From Variovorax sp. IB41 (GTDB lineage Bacteria > Pseudomonadota > Gammaproteobacteria > Burkholderiales > Burkholderiaceae_C), in assembly GCF_016405905.1 (NCBI RefSeq), contig NZ_JAEFCB010000012.1, forward strand, positions 1-64,000: 64,000 nt of DNA. The letters are read 5' to 3'. Shown one piece after another: positions 44,361-52,677 of this stretch. How positions within the stretch are numbered: position 1 is the stretch's first letter; every line of letters begins with the position of its first letter. The notes beneath the pieces are model-generated. The model had not been told where the DNA came from. It made no database searches and saw only the letters and a program-made list of their open reading frames with translations. The position numbers and the translations under genes were made by a program.

Positions 44361-45119
44361 ATGGCCACCCGCTCTTCCAGTACCTCCGCTCCCTCCAGCG
44401 CTTCGGTGCGCACCCAGCGCACCGACGGCAACGCCACGCGCCTGCACATCCTGGAGACCGCGGGCCGGCTGTTCGCCGAGCGCGGTTTCGCCGAAGCCAC
44501 GAGCAAGGAAATCTGCACCCGCGCGGGCACCAACATGGCCGCGATCAACTACCACTTCAACGGGCGCGACGGGCTTTACGAGGCGGTGCTGATCGAGGCG
44601 CACAGCCAGCTGGTCAGCATCGACGAATTGGTCGGCCTGGCCAGCGTGTCGAACGATCCGCGGCAGAAGCTGCGCGCGCTGCTGACGCACCTGATCGAGG
44701 TCGGCGGCCAGCCCAAGGCGCCCTGGGGATTTCGCGTGGTGCTGCGCGAGGCGCTGTCGCCGTCGCCGGCGATGCCGATGATGATCAAGCGCGCGGTGCT
44801 GCCCAAGACCAAGCTGCTGCGCGGGCTGATCGGCGCGATCGTGGGGCTGCCCGACGACCACCCTTCGGTGCAGCGCGCGCTGCTGTTCACCGTGTTGCCG
44901 TGCATCGTGATGATGGTCGCGCCCAAGGACCTGGGCAACAAGGTGCTGCCGGCGTTGAAGGACACGAAGGCGCTGGCGGACGACCTGATGCGCTATGTGC
45001 TCGCGGGGCTGGATGCCATCGCGAAGGATGCGGCTTCACCTGCACCACCCGTGCCACCCGCGCCACCCGCGCCACCCGCGCCTCCCGTGTCGGCCAAGGC
45101 TGCGAAGCGGCAGCGCTAA
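44361..45119 (+). CDS. TetR/AcrR family regulator (CecR-like)
   Basis: A 252-residue repressor. The DNA-binding domain (about 25-75) has TRLHILETAGRLFAERGFAEATSKEICTRAGTNMAAINYHFNGRDGLYEAV, the C-terminal domain is helical, and the last 30 residues are Pro/Ala repeats encoded by a 9-bp tandem repeat. E. coli CecR controls the homologous YbhGFSR pump, and the divergent arrangement here is the same. It likely senses a drug or hydrophobic compound. Its stop codon overlaps the convergent JmjC-like gene by 4 bp. Confidence 0.92.
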   Translation: MATRSSSTSAPSSASVRTQRTDGNATRLHILETAGRLFAERGFAEATSKEICTRAGTNMAAINYHFNGRDGLYEAVLIEAHSQLVSIDELVGLASVSNDPRQKLRALLTHLIEVGGQPKAPWGFRVVLREALSPSPAMPMMIKRAVLPKTKLLRGLIGAIVGLPDDHPSVQRALLFTVLPCIVMMVAPKDLGNKVLPALKDTKALADDLMRYVLAGLDAIAKDAASPAPPVPPAPPAPPAPPVSAKAAKRQR

Positions 45120-46192
45120 AAACGCTCGAGCGCGCGCACCAGGCGCTGGACGTTGGGGTCCCGCGCCGCGGTGGATGCGGCTTCCTTGCTGGCGCCCAAG
45201 CGCGCCAGCCGGATTCCGAGCGACGGCACCCCCCAGCGCGCGCGCTCGGCAGCGTCGGCGTTCCCGAGGGCGCGCAATTTGCGCGCGGCCCGGCGCGCCA
45301 GGTGTTCGACCGAGGATTCGGATGGGCTCGCTGCATTACGGGCCCACAGTGGCGGGAGCCGCGCCCAATGCAGCAATGCATCGACAAGGCTGGGAAATCC
45401 GGCGTGGAAACTGCCCAGCCCCAAATAATGTTCCAGCGTGATGACTTTGTGTGTCAGATTCGCGGGAATGAACATGGTCTGCCCGGGGCCGATCACCAGC
45501 CAGCGCGACGACTTCATCCGAAGGAATTGCGGCATGTCGAATTTCGCGCGGTCGGTCACCTCGCAGCGTTCCACGTCTTCCAGGCCGTGCCTGAATCCTT
45601 CGAGGGTGTCCCACATCAGCCAGAGCTTGCTGCCGGCAAAACAATGATTGCTGCCGGCGTGGTCGTCGGAATGGGAGTCGGTGAATGTGCCGCAGGAACT
45701 GATGACCAGTGAATCCTGCGACTGAAAAGGGTGCACGCCGCGGGGCAGCAGGTTGAAATCGTTTAGCGCAGTGGTGTCGAGCCGCCGGTCGAAGCGCGTA
45801 CCGACATAGTGAAGATCCGGAACACCGAAATTGGATCTGCCTCCCGCCCATTTATCCGCAACCTGGGGGACGGATAAATAAACGATGGAGTTCCGGTTGC
45901 GCACCCGGGCACGTTTGGCGGCCGGAAAACCGGCGCGTATTTCGCCCAAAATTACCGCTGCATCGGGGCGATTGCGAGAATTGGACTTGCGAACCGAAAT
46001 GGGAAATCCGGTGTACAGGCCGGGCTCGCCGGCGAGCATTCGCGAAAACAGGCGGGCGCGGGAAAAGGAAATCGACCCTACTCTTTTGGCCGCCAGGCTC
46101 GCAAGATTTCCTGGATGGATGTGCAACGAAGGATCGATGCAATTGGCGCGCTCCCAAAGTGGCGATGGGAAATTGTCTGCAGTGGCGTACAT
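45116..46192 (-). CDS. JmjC-like/cupin-type Fe(II), 2-oxoglutarate-dependent oxygenase candidate
   Basis: About 358 residues. The central region carries a likely facial triad HSD (about 174-176, in TDSHSDDHAGSN) and a distal His (about 248, in FIPANLTHKV). A Lys/Trp stretch follows the first motif (GSKLWLMWDT), as in JmjC and cupin-8 hydroxylases. Bacterial relatives hydroxylate peptides, proteins or small molecules. The target here is unknown. I chose the ATG at 46192; a GTG at 46225 would add 11 residues but has poor spacing to its Shine-Dalgarno. Base composition is visibly lower in G+C than flanking genes. It is divergent from the LysE-like gene. Confidence 0.65.
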   Translation of the reverse strand: MYATADNFPSPLWERANCIDPSLHIHPGNLASLAAKRVGSISFSRARLFSRMLAGEPGLYTGFPISVRKSNSRNRPDAAVILGEIRAGFPAAKRARVRNRNSIVYLSVPQVADKWAGGRSNFGVPDLHYVGTRFDRRLDTTALNDFNLLPRGVHPFQSQDSLVISSCGTFTDSHSDDHAGSNHCFAGSKLWLMWDTLEGFRHGLEDVERCEVTDRAKFDMPQFLRMKSSRWLVIGPGQTMFIPANLTHKVITLEHYLGLGSFHAGFPSLVDALLHWARLPPLWARNAASPSESSVEHLARRAARKLRALGNADAAERARWGVPSLGIRLARLGASKEAASTAARDPNVQRLVRALERF

Positions 46193-46271
46193 ACGTGGAT
46201 GTAAATAAGCGGTTTGCTGCGGCACGCTCCAGACGGGCGGGCGGCGATTCTAATCCGAAAGGCGTGATTTC

Positions 46272-47354
46272 ATGGACTCGAAACTGATCCTGATCTTTGC
46301 CCTCGCGGCTTTCTTCGAAGCCGTCACGCCCGGGCCCACGATGGCGCTTGTCCTGGAGACGCGCACCAGCGCCGGCATACGAGGTGCGTTGCTGACGGTG
46401 GCGGGAATCACGGTCGCGAATATCGTCTGGGTCGCCTGTGTCCTGCTTCTTTTCCTGGCCGACGCGAAATGGTTCGGCGAATGGATTGGTCCGTTCATCA
46501 AGTATTTCGGCGCCGCCTATCTCGTTTATCTGGCTTCGAGGCGATTGCTGTCCGCGGTGGTTCAATTCATCACGCACCGGGATGACCGGGAAATTGCCAA
46601 ACAAAGCGGCGCCAATCTATTCTGGACAGGATTCATTGCTCACGCGGGAAATCCTTTGTCAATCAGTTATTACCTCGCCACTTTCGGCGTGGTGATCATG
46701 AGCATGAGCCTGACGGAAGCCACGATATACGGCGCGATTCCTATCGTCATGGACGCCGCGGTATTCGTGCTGCTCGCCATCGCCTTTGGAGAGAAGAAGC
46801 ATTTGGCCGGAAGATGGGCGCGGCTCCTGGCCGGCTTGGTTCTTTTCTTCTTGGTCGGTCATGTGTATTCGAATTCGCCGGCGTTGAATTCCGAAATTTC
46901 GGTGACGCCCCTGATGACGTTCATCATGCTCGGCGGATTCTTTTATGCCGCCATTGCGGAATCGCGCAGCGAAGTCGCATTGCGAAAGGACAAGAACAAC
47001 AAGATGCTGTGGCGTGTCGTGGGCCTGTGGGGCGTCTGGTTTTCGGCCGCTGCGATCTTCGGCGGCTTCTACACATTGATCGGCGGTTTCGCCATGTCGG
47101 CGTTTTCGCTCGAAGCCGTACAGGAACACCGCTTGCGCATCTGTTTCGTCGTGGCGGCGGTCATCGGCAGCGCGCTGTCCTTTGCCAAGGCATGCGGCGA
47201 ATTGCAGGACGACCAGGCGACCCAGCCCGCAACCGGACCCGCCATCAAGGCCGATGGCTGGCAGACGTCGCCCTACTGGATCGGGGCCTTCGCCTTCGGC
47301 TTTCTGGGCGCGGTTTTCGTGCTGTTGACGGTGATCGGCTTCAACGTGCGATGA
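46272..47354 (+). CDS. Enlarged LysE/RhtB-like membrane transporter
   Basis: A 360-residue membrane protein. The first about 205 residues match LysE/RhtB amino-acid exporters, with TPGPTMALVLETRTSAGIRGALLTVAGITVAN and GKNP-like NLFWTGFIAHAGNPLS. About 155 further residues add some four membrane segments and a hydrophilic loop (about 315-335) not found in standard family members of about 205 aa. Substrate is unknown. It shares the lower-GC composition of the divergent JmjC-like gene and may export a hydroxylated amino acid or small peptide (inference). Confidence 0.75.
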   Translation: MDSKLILIFALAAFFEAVTPGPTMALVLETRTSAGIRGALLTVAGITVANIVWVACVLLLFLADAKWFGEWIGPFIKYFGAAYLVYLASRRLLSAVVQFITHRDDREIAKQSGANLFWTGFIAHAGNPLSISYYLATFGVVIMSMSLTEATIYGAIPIVMDAAVFVLLAIAFGEKKHLAGRWARLLAGLVLFFLVGHVYSNSPALNSEISVTPLMTFIMLGGFFYAAIAESRSEVALRKDKNNKMLWRVVGLWGVWFSAAAIFGGFYTLIGGFAMSAFSLEAVQEHRLRICFVVAAVIGSALSFAKACGELQDDQATQPATGPAIKADGWQTSPYWIGAFAFGFLGAVFVLLTVIGFNVR

Positions 47355-47379
47355 CGGCCGCCTTCAAACCGGTCGGCGG

Positions 47380-48759
47380 CTAGAGCTGGAAGGCCACCGT
47401 CAGCAGCAGCCCCTCGGCCACGTCGCGCATCAACCCCGGGCGCCGCGCGCGGTAGGGCTCGCCGGCCGAGGCGGTGGTGTCGATCCACTCGGCGAGCCAG
47501 TCGATCTCGTGCGGGCCGTAGAACACCACGGCCGCCTCGTGGTTCAGCAGCAGGCTGCGCAGGTCCAGGTTGATCGAGCCGCAGATCGCCAGTTCGTGGT
47601 CGACCACCACCGCCTTGGCGTGCGCCATGAAGGGCAGCATGCGAAAGCTCACGCCCGCGCGCGCCAGGTCGCGCATGGCGCGGGCGCGCACGAAGTCGGC
47701 CAGGCGGTGGTTCGACTGCGCGGGCATCGCGATCGTCACCTGCACGCCGCGCCGCGCGGCCAGGCGCAGCGCATCGCGCAGGCCGTCGCCGGGCACGAAG
47801 TAGGGCGTGATTGCGAGGATGCGGTGCTCGGCGCGAAAGCACGCGTCGATGAGGAGCGCGTGCGCGGTGTCCTCGGTCTGGTCGGGGCCGCTCGGCAGGA
47901 ACTGGGCCATCGCGGTGCCGGGGCCTTCGAGCACGTCGTCGCAATTGATGGCGCGCGCCTTGCGCGAGCGCACCGAGCTCCAGTCGTGGTCGAACTGGCG
48001 GGCCGCGGCGGCCGCCACGTTGCCGCGCAGGTCGAACGAGAGATCGCGCCACGCCTCGGGGTGCTTGTCGTTGCCGGTGAAGTACTCGCCCGCGAGGTTG
48101 CGCCCGCCCGACCAGAGCCAGCCGTCGTCGGCGATGGTGAACTTGCGGTGGTTGCGCAGGTTGCGCGGCCCGGTGCGGCGCAGGCTGAAGAAGGGGCGGA
48201 ACACCGCCACCTCGCCGCCCGCCGCGCGCAGCAGGTCGAAGTGATGGCGCGGGAGCGACAGCGCGCCGAAGCCGTCGAGCAGCACGCGCACCTTGATGCC
48301 TTCGCGCGCGCGCTGCGCGAGCCGCGCGATCACCGCATGGCCGAGCGCGTCGTCGCCAATGATGAAGGTGCACACGTCGATGCGCTCGCGCGCACCGTCG
48401 ATCACCTGCCACAGCGCCTCGCGCGCGGCCTCGCCGTCGGCATGCAGGCGCACCGCGCAGCGCCCGGGCGGCGCGAGGCCGAAGCTCTCGATCAGGTCGG
48501 CCGCCCAGTGCCCCGGCGGCACCGAGCGCGGCGGCCGCGGCGAGCCGGCCGGGCGGAGCTTGCGCTGCCCGAACAGCAGGTACATCGGAAGGATCAGGTA
48601 GGGCATCAGCACCAGCCCCATCACCCACGCGATGGCGGTGGTGGGGGCGCGCTGCTCGCGGCGTGCGCGCGTGGTGAGGACGTAGACGAGCAGCGCAAAA
48701 GTGACGACGAGGAAATGCTGCGAAGGAGAGGGCAGCCAGTCGAACGCAGGAGTCGGCAT
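47380..48759 (-). CDS. Cardiolipin synthase-like phospholipase D family protein
   Basis: A 459-residue protein with two N-terminal membrane segments (about 12-32 and 43-63) and two PLD catalytic motifs. The first is NHRKFTIADDGWLWSGGRN and the second HAKAVVVDHELAICGSINLD. The family condenses phosphatidylglycerol, or PG with PE, to cardiolipin at the inner membrane. In the first motif the Asp is present at the expected spacing. It is 34 bp after the GST gene on the same strand. Confidence 0.93.
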   Translation of the reverse strand: MPTPAFDWLPSPSQHFLVVTFALLVYVLTTRARREQRAPTTAIAWVMGLVLMPYLILPMYLLFGQRKLRPAGSPRPPRSVPPGHWAADLIESFGLAPPGRCAVRLHADGEAAREALWQVIDGARERIDVCTFIIGDDALGHAVIARLAQRAREGIKVRVLLDGFGALSLPRHHFDLLRAAGGEVAVFRPFFSLRRTGPRNLRNHRKFTIADDGWLWSGGRNLAGEYFTGNDKHPEAWRDLSFDLRGNVAAAAARQFDHDWSSVRSRKARAINCDDVLEGPGTAMAQFLPSGPDQTEDTAHALLIDACFRAEHRILAITPYFVPGDGLRDALRLAARRGVQVTIAMPAQSNHRLADFVRARAMRDLARAGVSFRMLPFMAHAKAVVVDHELAICGSINLDLRSLLLNHEAAVVFYGPHEIDWLAEWIDTTASAGEPYRARRPGLMRDVAEGLLLTVAFQL

Positions 48760-48793
48760 GGGGCTGATGATGCCTCAGCGCGTCTGCGTGCGG

Positions 48794-49468
48794 TCAGCGC
48801 TGCAGGAAGGCCGGCACGCCCCGGCCCTCGGAGGCGAGGAATTTCATCATCGGATCGACCACCGCATGCACGGCGGGCCGGTCGCGCACGCGGTCGCGCC
48901 AGGCCACCAGACGCGGCGTGGCATCGGTCATGCCGGCGCCCTTGCGGTCGGCGAACACGTGGGCCATGTAGAAGGCGATGTCCGCGAAGGAATAGGGGCC
49001 CGCGAGGTAATCGCGCGTGGCCAGCAGGCCGTCGATCTCTTCGTAGAAGCGCGCGCAGGCGGCGCATGCCGCGACCGCCGGAGCGCTCTGCATGGCGTTC
49101 TGCAGGCCGAAGAGCTTGATCACGTTCGGAAAGAACACCTCGTCGGACTTCTGCTCCAGCTGCCGCGCCCGCGCCCGCTCGGCGATGCCCTCGGGCCACA
49201 GGGCAAGCGATGTGGGTGGGGGATAACGGTCTTCGAGGTACTCGAAGATCTGCGTCGAGTCGAACAGCGCCACCGCGTCGTCGACCAGCACGGGCACCTG
49301 CTGCTTGACGGCATTGACCCGAAGCACCTCGGGGTGCTTCGGGTCGTAGGCGTCGTCCTTGGTGAACGGCACCATGACGAGGTCGAAGGCGATGCCTTTT
49401 TCGCGTGCCGCGATCTCGACCTTGGCGCCGAACATGCTGAGGGGGCCGGAATAGATGTGAGTCGTCAT
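48794..49468 (-). CDS. Glutathione S-transferase family protein
   Basis: A 224-residue cytosolic GST. The thioredoxin-like N-terminal domain (1-80) has IYSGPLSMFGAKVEIAAREKG with a Ser/Thr-rich active-site loop, QQVPVLVDDAVALFDSTQIFEYLEDRYP (the cis-Pro and glutathione-binding Asp-Ser), and an all-helical C-terminal domain with GPYSFADIAFYMA. It conjugates or reduces electrophiles with glutathione; the substrate is not evident. It follows the MetE-like gene by 27 bp, so both may be co-transcribed. Confidence 0.93.
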   Translation of the reverse strand: MTTHIYSGPLSMFGAKVEIAAREKGIAFDLVMVPFTKDDAYDPKHPEVLRVNAVKQQVPVLVDDAVALFDSTQIFEYLEDRYPPPTSLALWPEGIAERARARQLEQKSDEVFFPNVIKLFGLQNAMQSAPAVAACAACARFYEEIDGLLATRDYLAGPYSFADIAFYMAHVFADRKGAGMTDATPRLVAWRDRVRDRPAVHAVVDPMMKFLASEGRGVPAFLQR

Positions 49469-49495
49469 GCCCCCGACTTCACCAGAAACGGCGCG

Positions 49496-50617
49496 TCAGG
49501 TCGAGCCCCAGACCTCCTGCGCCGTCTCGACCACCAGGCGCAGCTTGTTGCGCTGCGCTTCCACCGCGATGTTGTTGCCGTGCACGGTGCTGGAGAAGCC
49601 GCACTGCGGCGAGAGCGCGAGCTGCTCGAGCGGCGCGTACTTGGCGGCCTCCTCGATGCGGCGCTTGAGCTCGTCCTTGTCTTCCATCTCGCCGAACTTG
49701 GTGGTCACCAGGCCGAGCACCACCGTCTTGCCCTTGGGCAGGTAGCGCAGCGGCTTGAAGTCGCCCGAGCGGGCGTCGTCGTATTCCATGAAGTAGGCGT
49801 CCAGGTCCATCTCCTTCAGGAGCGCCTCGGCCACCGGCTCGTAGTTGCCGGCCGCGGCGTGCGTGCTCTTGAAGTTGCCGCGGCACAGGTGCATCGCCAG
49901 CAGCATGCCCGGCGGCTTCTGCGCGACCACCTTGTTGATGAAGGCCGCATAGCGGTGGGGCAGCTCGTTCGGGTCGTCGCCGCGCTTGCGGGCGGCTTCG
50001 CGCATGTGCTCGTCGCACAGGTACGCGAGGTTGGTGTCGTCCATCTGCACATAGGTGCAGCCGGCGGCAGCGAGCGAGCGCAGCTCGTCGCCGTAGGCCT
50101 TGGCCACGTCGTCGTAGAACACCGGGTCGAGCTCGGGGTACGCGTCCTTGCTGATGCCGGCGCGGCCGCCGCGAAAGTGCAGCATCGTCGGCGAAGGGAT
50201 CGTCACCTTGGGTGTGCGGCCCGCGGAGACCTGGCTCTTCAAATACTGGAAATCGGCCAGCTGGATGTCCTTGACGTGGCGCACCTTGTCGATCACGCGC
50301 ATCGCGGGCGGCGCCAGTTCCTCGGTGCCGTCGGGCTTGCGGATGGTGACCGGAATGTCGGTCTTCACGCCGCCGAGCTGGTCGAGAAAGTCGATGTGGA
50401 AGTACGTGCGGCGGAATTCGCCGTCGGTGATGCTTTTCAGGCCAATGTCTTCCTGGAAGCGGACGATCTCGGTGATGGCCTTGTCTTCGACCGTGCGCAG
50501 TTGCTCGGGCGTGATCTCGCCCTTGGCCTTCTGCTCGCGCGCTTCGAGCAGGTACTTGGGGCGCAGGAAACTGCCGACGTGGTCGTAGCGTGCGGGCAGG
50601 GCGGCGTGCTGGGACAT
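49496..50617 (-). CDS. MetE C-terminal-like (YxjG-type) methyltransferase
   Basis: A 373-residue protein similar to the catalytic half of cobalamin-independent methionine synthase, the YxjG/YxjH group of COG0620. It lacks the N-terminal half of MetE (about 750 aa). Zinc ligands are visible as HLC in LAMHLCRGNF, Glu in FMEYDD, and Cys in SPQCGFSS, so it should activate a thiol or selenol. VGSFLRP at the N-terminus is typical. It is divergent from vanA across a 147-bp gap with paired operator-like sites. Whether it transfers methyl groups released by demethylation is speculation. Confidence 0.88.
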   Translation of the reverse strand: MSQHAALPARYDHVGSFLRPKYLLEAREQKAKGEITPEQLRTVEDKAITEIVRFQEDIGLKSITDGEFRRTYFHIDFLDQLGGVKTDIPVTIRKPDGTEELAPPAMRVIDKVRHVKDIQLADFQYLKSQVSAGRTPKVTIPSPTMLHFRGGRAGISKDAYPELDPVFYDDVAKAYGDELRSLAAAGCTYVQMDDTNLAYLCDEHMREAARKRGDDPNELPHRYAAFINKVVAQKPPGMLLAMHLCRGNFKSTHAAAGNYEPVAEALLKEMDLDAYFMEYDDARSGDFKPLRYLPKGKTVVLGLVTTKFGEMEDKDELKRRIEEAAKYAPLEQLALSPQCGFSSTVHGNNIAVEAQRNKLRLVVETAQEVWGST

Positions 50618-50681
50618 GGGGTGAACTCCGTCTTGGCTGATAACGAACGGAGCATCCTAGCGCCTTCGAAAGCGGCTTGTT

Positions 50682-50692
50682 TGTATACGTTG
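50682..50692. promoter_or_regulatory. GntR-type operator candidate, site 1, vanA upstream region
   Basis: TGTATACGTTG lies 73 bp upstream of the vanA start and repeats almost exactly at 50747-50757. The core TGTATAC(A/G) is the kind of half-palindrome bound by FCD-type GntR regulators such as VanR. Confidence 0.5.
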
Positions 50693-50746
50693 ACGTCGGT
50701 ATTTACCCTTGATTCAGTCGCTTTGATCTGGATATTTCCTGATTTC

Positions 50747-50757
50747 TGTATACATTG
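50747..50757. promoter_or_regulatory. GntR-type operator candidate, site 2, vanA upstream region
   Basis: TGTATACATTG contains the perfect palindrome TGTATACA and lies 7 bp before the vanA ATG, where a bound repressor would block initiation. It matches site 1 at 10 of 11 positions; the two sites are 65 bp apart. Confidence 0.55.
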
Positions 50758-50764
50758 GGTATTC

Positions 50765-51874
50765 ATGAAAACGCCCACGACCGCTTTTCCCCTGAACGCC
50801 TGGTACGCCGCCGCCTACGACGTCGAAGTGCGCCACGCCCTCTTGCCCCGCACGATCTGCAACCAGAAGGTGGTGCTGTTCCGCCGAACCGACGGCCAGG
50901 TGGCCGTGCTCGAAGACGCCTGCTGGCACCGCCTCATGCCGCTCTCGCTCGGCCGCCTCGAAGGAGATGAGCTGGTCTGCGGCTACCACGGCCTGGTCTA
51001 CAACAGCCAGGGCCGCTGCACCCACATGCCGAGCCAGGAAACGCTCAACCCGTCGGCGTGCGTTCGCAACTTTCCGGTGGTCGAGAAGCACCGCTTCATC
51101 TGGATCTGGCCCGGCGATCCGGCCAAGGCCGACCCCGCGCTCGTGCCCGACATGCACTGGAACGACGACTCCGCCTGGGCCGGCGACGGCAAGATGATCC
51201 GCGTCAACTGCGACTACCGGCTCGTGGTCGACAACCTCATGGACCTGACGCACGAGACCTTCGTGCACGGCTCCTCGATCGGCAACCGCGAAGTGGCCGA
51301 GGCGCCCTTCGTCGCCACGCACGGCGACCGCTCGGCCACCGTCACGCGCTGGATGGAAGGCATCGACGCACCGCCGTTCTGGGGCGGCCAGATCCGCCAT
51401 GCACGCGGCTACACGGGCAAGGTCGATCGCTGGCAGATCATTCGCTTCGAGGGCCCGTGCACGGTGAACATCGACGTGGGCGTGGCCGAGGCGGGCAGCG
51501 GCGCGGTGCCCCATGGCGAGAACCCCGGCGACCGCAGCAAGGGCGTCAACGGCTACGTGCTCAACACCATCACGCCCGAGACCGACAAGACGTGCCTGTA
51601 CTTCTGGGCGTTCGCGCGCAACTATTGCCTCGGCGAGCAGCGCCTCACGCACGAGTTGCGCGAGGGCGTGGCCGGCATCTTCCGCGAGGACGAGCTCGTG
51701 CTCGAAGCCCAGCAGAAGGCGATGGACGACCACCCCGACCACCAGTTCTACAACCTCAACATCGACGCCGGCTCGATGTGGGCGCGACGGCTGATCGACC
51801 GCATGGTCGAGAAGGAAAAGCCCGCGCGCGCCGCGATCCCGATCCGTCCCGTCGAAGAAAAGCGGGCCGCATGA
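50765..51874 (+). CDS. vanA: Vanillate O-demethylase-type Rieske oxygenase subunit
   Basis: A 369-residue terminal oxygenase. The Rieske [2Fe-2S] ligands are C53-x-H55 and C72-xx-H75 (CWHRLMPLSLGR...VCGYHGL), with the mononuclear iron site in DNLMDLTHETFVH. VanA/VanB oxidatively demethylates vanillate to protocatechuate and formaldehyde. Other methoxy-aromatics such as syringate or veratrate are possible substrates. It overlaps the regulator gene by 4 nt (ATGA), and the reductase follows. Confidence 0.92.
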   Translation: MKTPTTAFPLNAWYAAAYDVEVRHALLPRTICNQKVVLFRRTDGQVAVLEDACWHRLMPLSLGRLEGDELVCGYHGLVYNSQGRCTHMPSQETLNPSACVRNFPVVEKHRFIWIWPGDPAKADPALVPDMHWNDDSAWAGDGKMIRVNCDYRLVVDNLMDLTHETFVHGSSIGNREVAEAPFVATHGDRSATVTRWMEGIDAPPFWGGQIRHARGYTGKVDRWQIIRFEGPCTVNIDVGVAEAGSGAVPHGENPGDRSKGVNGYVLNTITPETDKTCLYFWAFARNYCLGEQRLTHELREGVAGIFREDELVLEAQQKAMDDHPDHQFYNLNIDAGSMWARRLIDRMVEKEKPARAAIPIRPVEEKRAA

Positions 51875-52644
51875 AGGCCGCGGTGGTTTCCCCCCTCGAG
51901 CCCGGCGACACCGGCAGCTCGCAGGCCGTGAAGGCGCAGCTGCGGCTGCGCGAAATGATCCTCGCGGGCGAACTGCCCGGTGGCGCGCGCATCGCCGAGG
52001 TCGCGATCTCCGAACAGCTCGGCGTCTCGCGCACGCCCGTGCGCAGCGCGCTGATGCGGCTCGAGCAAGAAGGCCTGCTCGAAGCGCTGCCCAACGGCGG
52101 CTACGCGGTGCGCACGTTTTCCGAGCGCGACGTGGCCGATGCGATCGAGCTGCGCGGCACGCTCGAAGGGCTGGTCGCGCGCCTGGCGGCCGAGCGCGGC
52201 GCCGCACCCGTGGTGCTGCGCGAAGCGCGCGCCTGTCTCGCGCGCATCGACGAGTTGCTGCGCGAGCCCGCGCTCGACGACGCGGCGTTCTCGCGCTACG
52301 TCACGCACAACGAGAAATTCCATGCGCTGCTGTGCGAGATGGCCGGCAGCCCGGTCATCGCGCAGCAGCTGGAGCGCGTGGTCAACCTGCCGTTCGCATC
52401 GCCCTCGGGCTTCGTCATCGTGCAGGCCAATTCGCCGGCCGCGCGCGACATGCTGGTGATCGCGCAGGACCAGCACCTGCAGGTGCTCGACGCCATCGAA
52501 TCCGGCGAGGGCTCGCGCGCCGAGGCGCTGATGCGCGAGCACAGCCGCATCGCGCGCCGCAACCTGCGCGAGGCGCTGCATGGCACGCCGAGCGCCGAGC
52601 AGCGCGCGCTGCCCGGCGTGCAATTGATCCGCCGACGCGGCTGA
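51871..52644 (+). CDS. vanR: GntR/FCD regulator of the van operon
   Basis: A 257-residue FCD-type GntR regulator. The winged helix (about 18-85) has LRLREMILAGELPGGARIAEVAISEQLGVSRTPVRSALMRLEQEGLLEALPNGGYAVR. The FCD domain has the ligand pattern RGTLEG, HNEKFH and EHSRIARR. It is encoded inside the operon between the oxygenase and reductase, an arrangement that supports autoregulation by vanillate. The likely binding sites are the TGTATAC repeats before vanA. Confidence 0.9.
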   Translation: MKAAVVSPLEPGDTGSSQAVKAQLRLREMILAGELPGGARIAEVAISEQLGVSRTPVRSALMRLEQEGLLEALPNGGYAVRTFSERDVADAIELRGTLEGLVARLAAERGAAPVVLREARACLARIDELLREPALDDAAFSRYVTHNEKFHALLCEMAGSPVIAQQLERVVNLPFASPSGFVIVQANSPAARDMLVIAQDQHLQVLDAIESGEGSRAEALMREHSRIARRNLREALHGTPSAEQRALPGVQLIRRRG

Positions 52645-52677
52645 TCGACTTCTCTTTTTCCTTGTTGGTGTTCCCCG

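Noticed and set aside
45040..45095. A minisatellite of functional interest at the TetR 3' end
   Set aside because: The 9-bp repeats are few and in frame, encoding a short Pro/Ala tail, so they are most simply part of the coding sequence.
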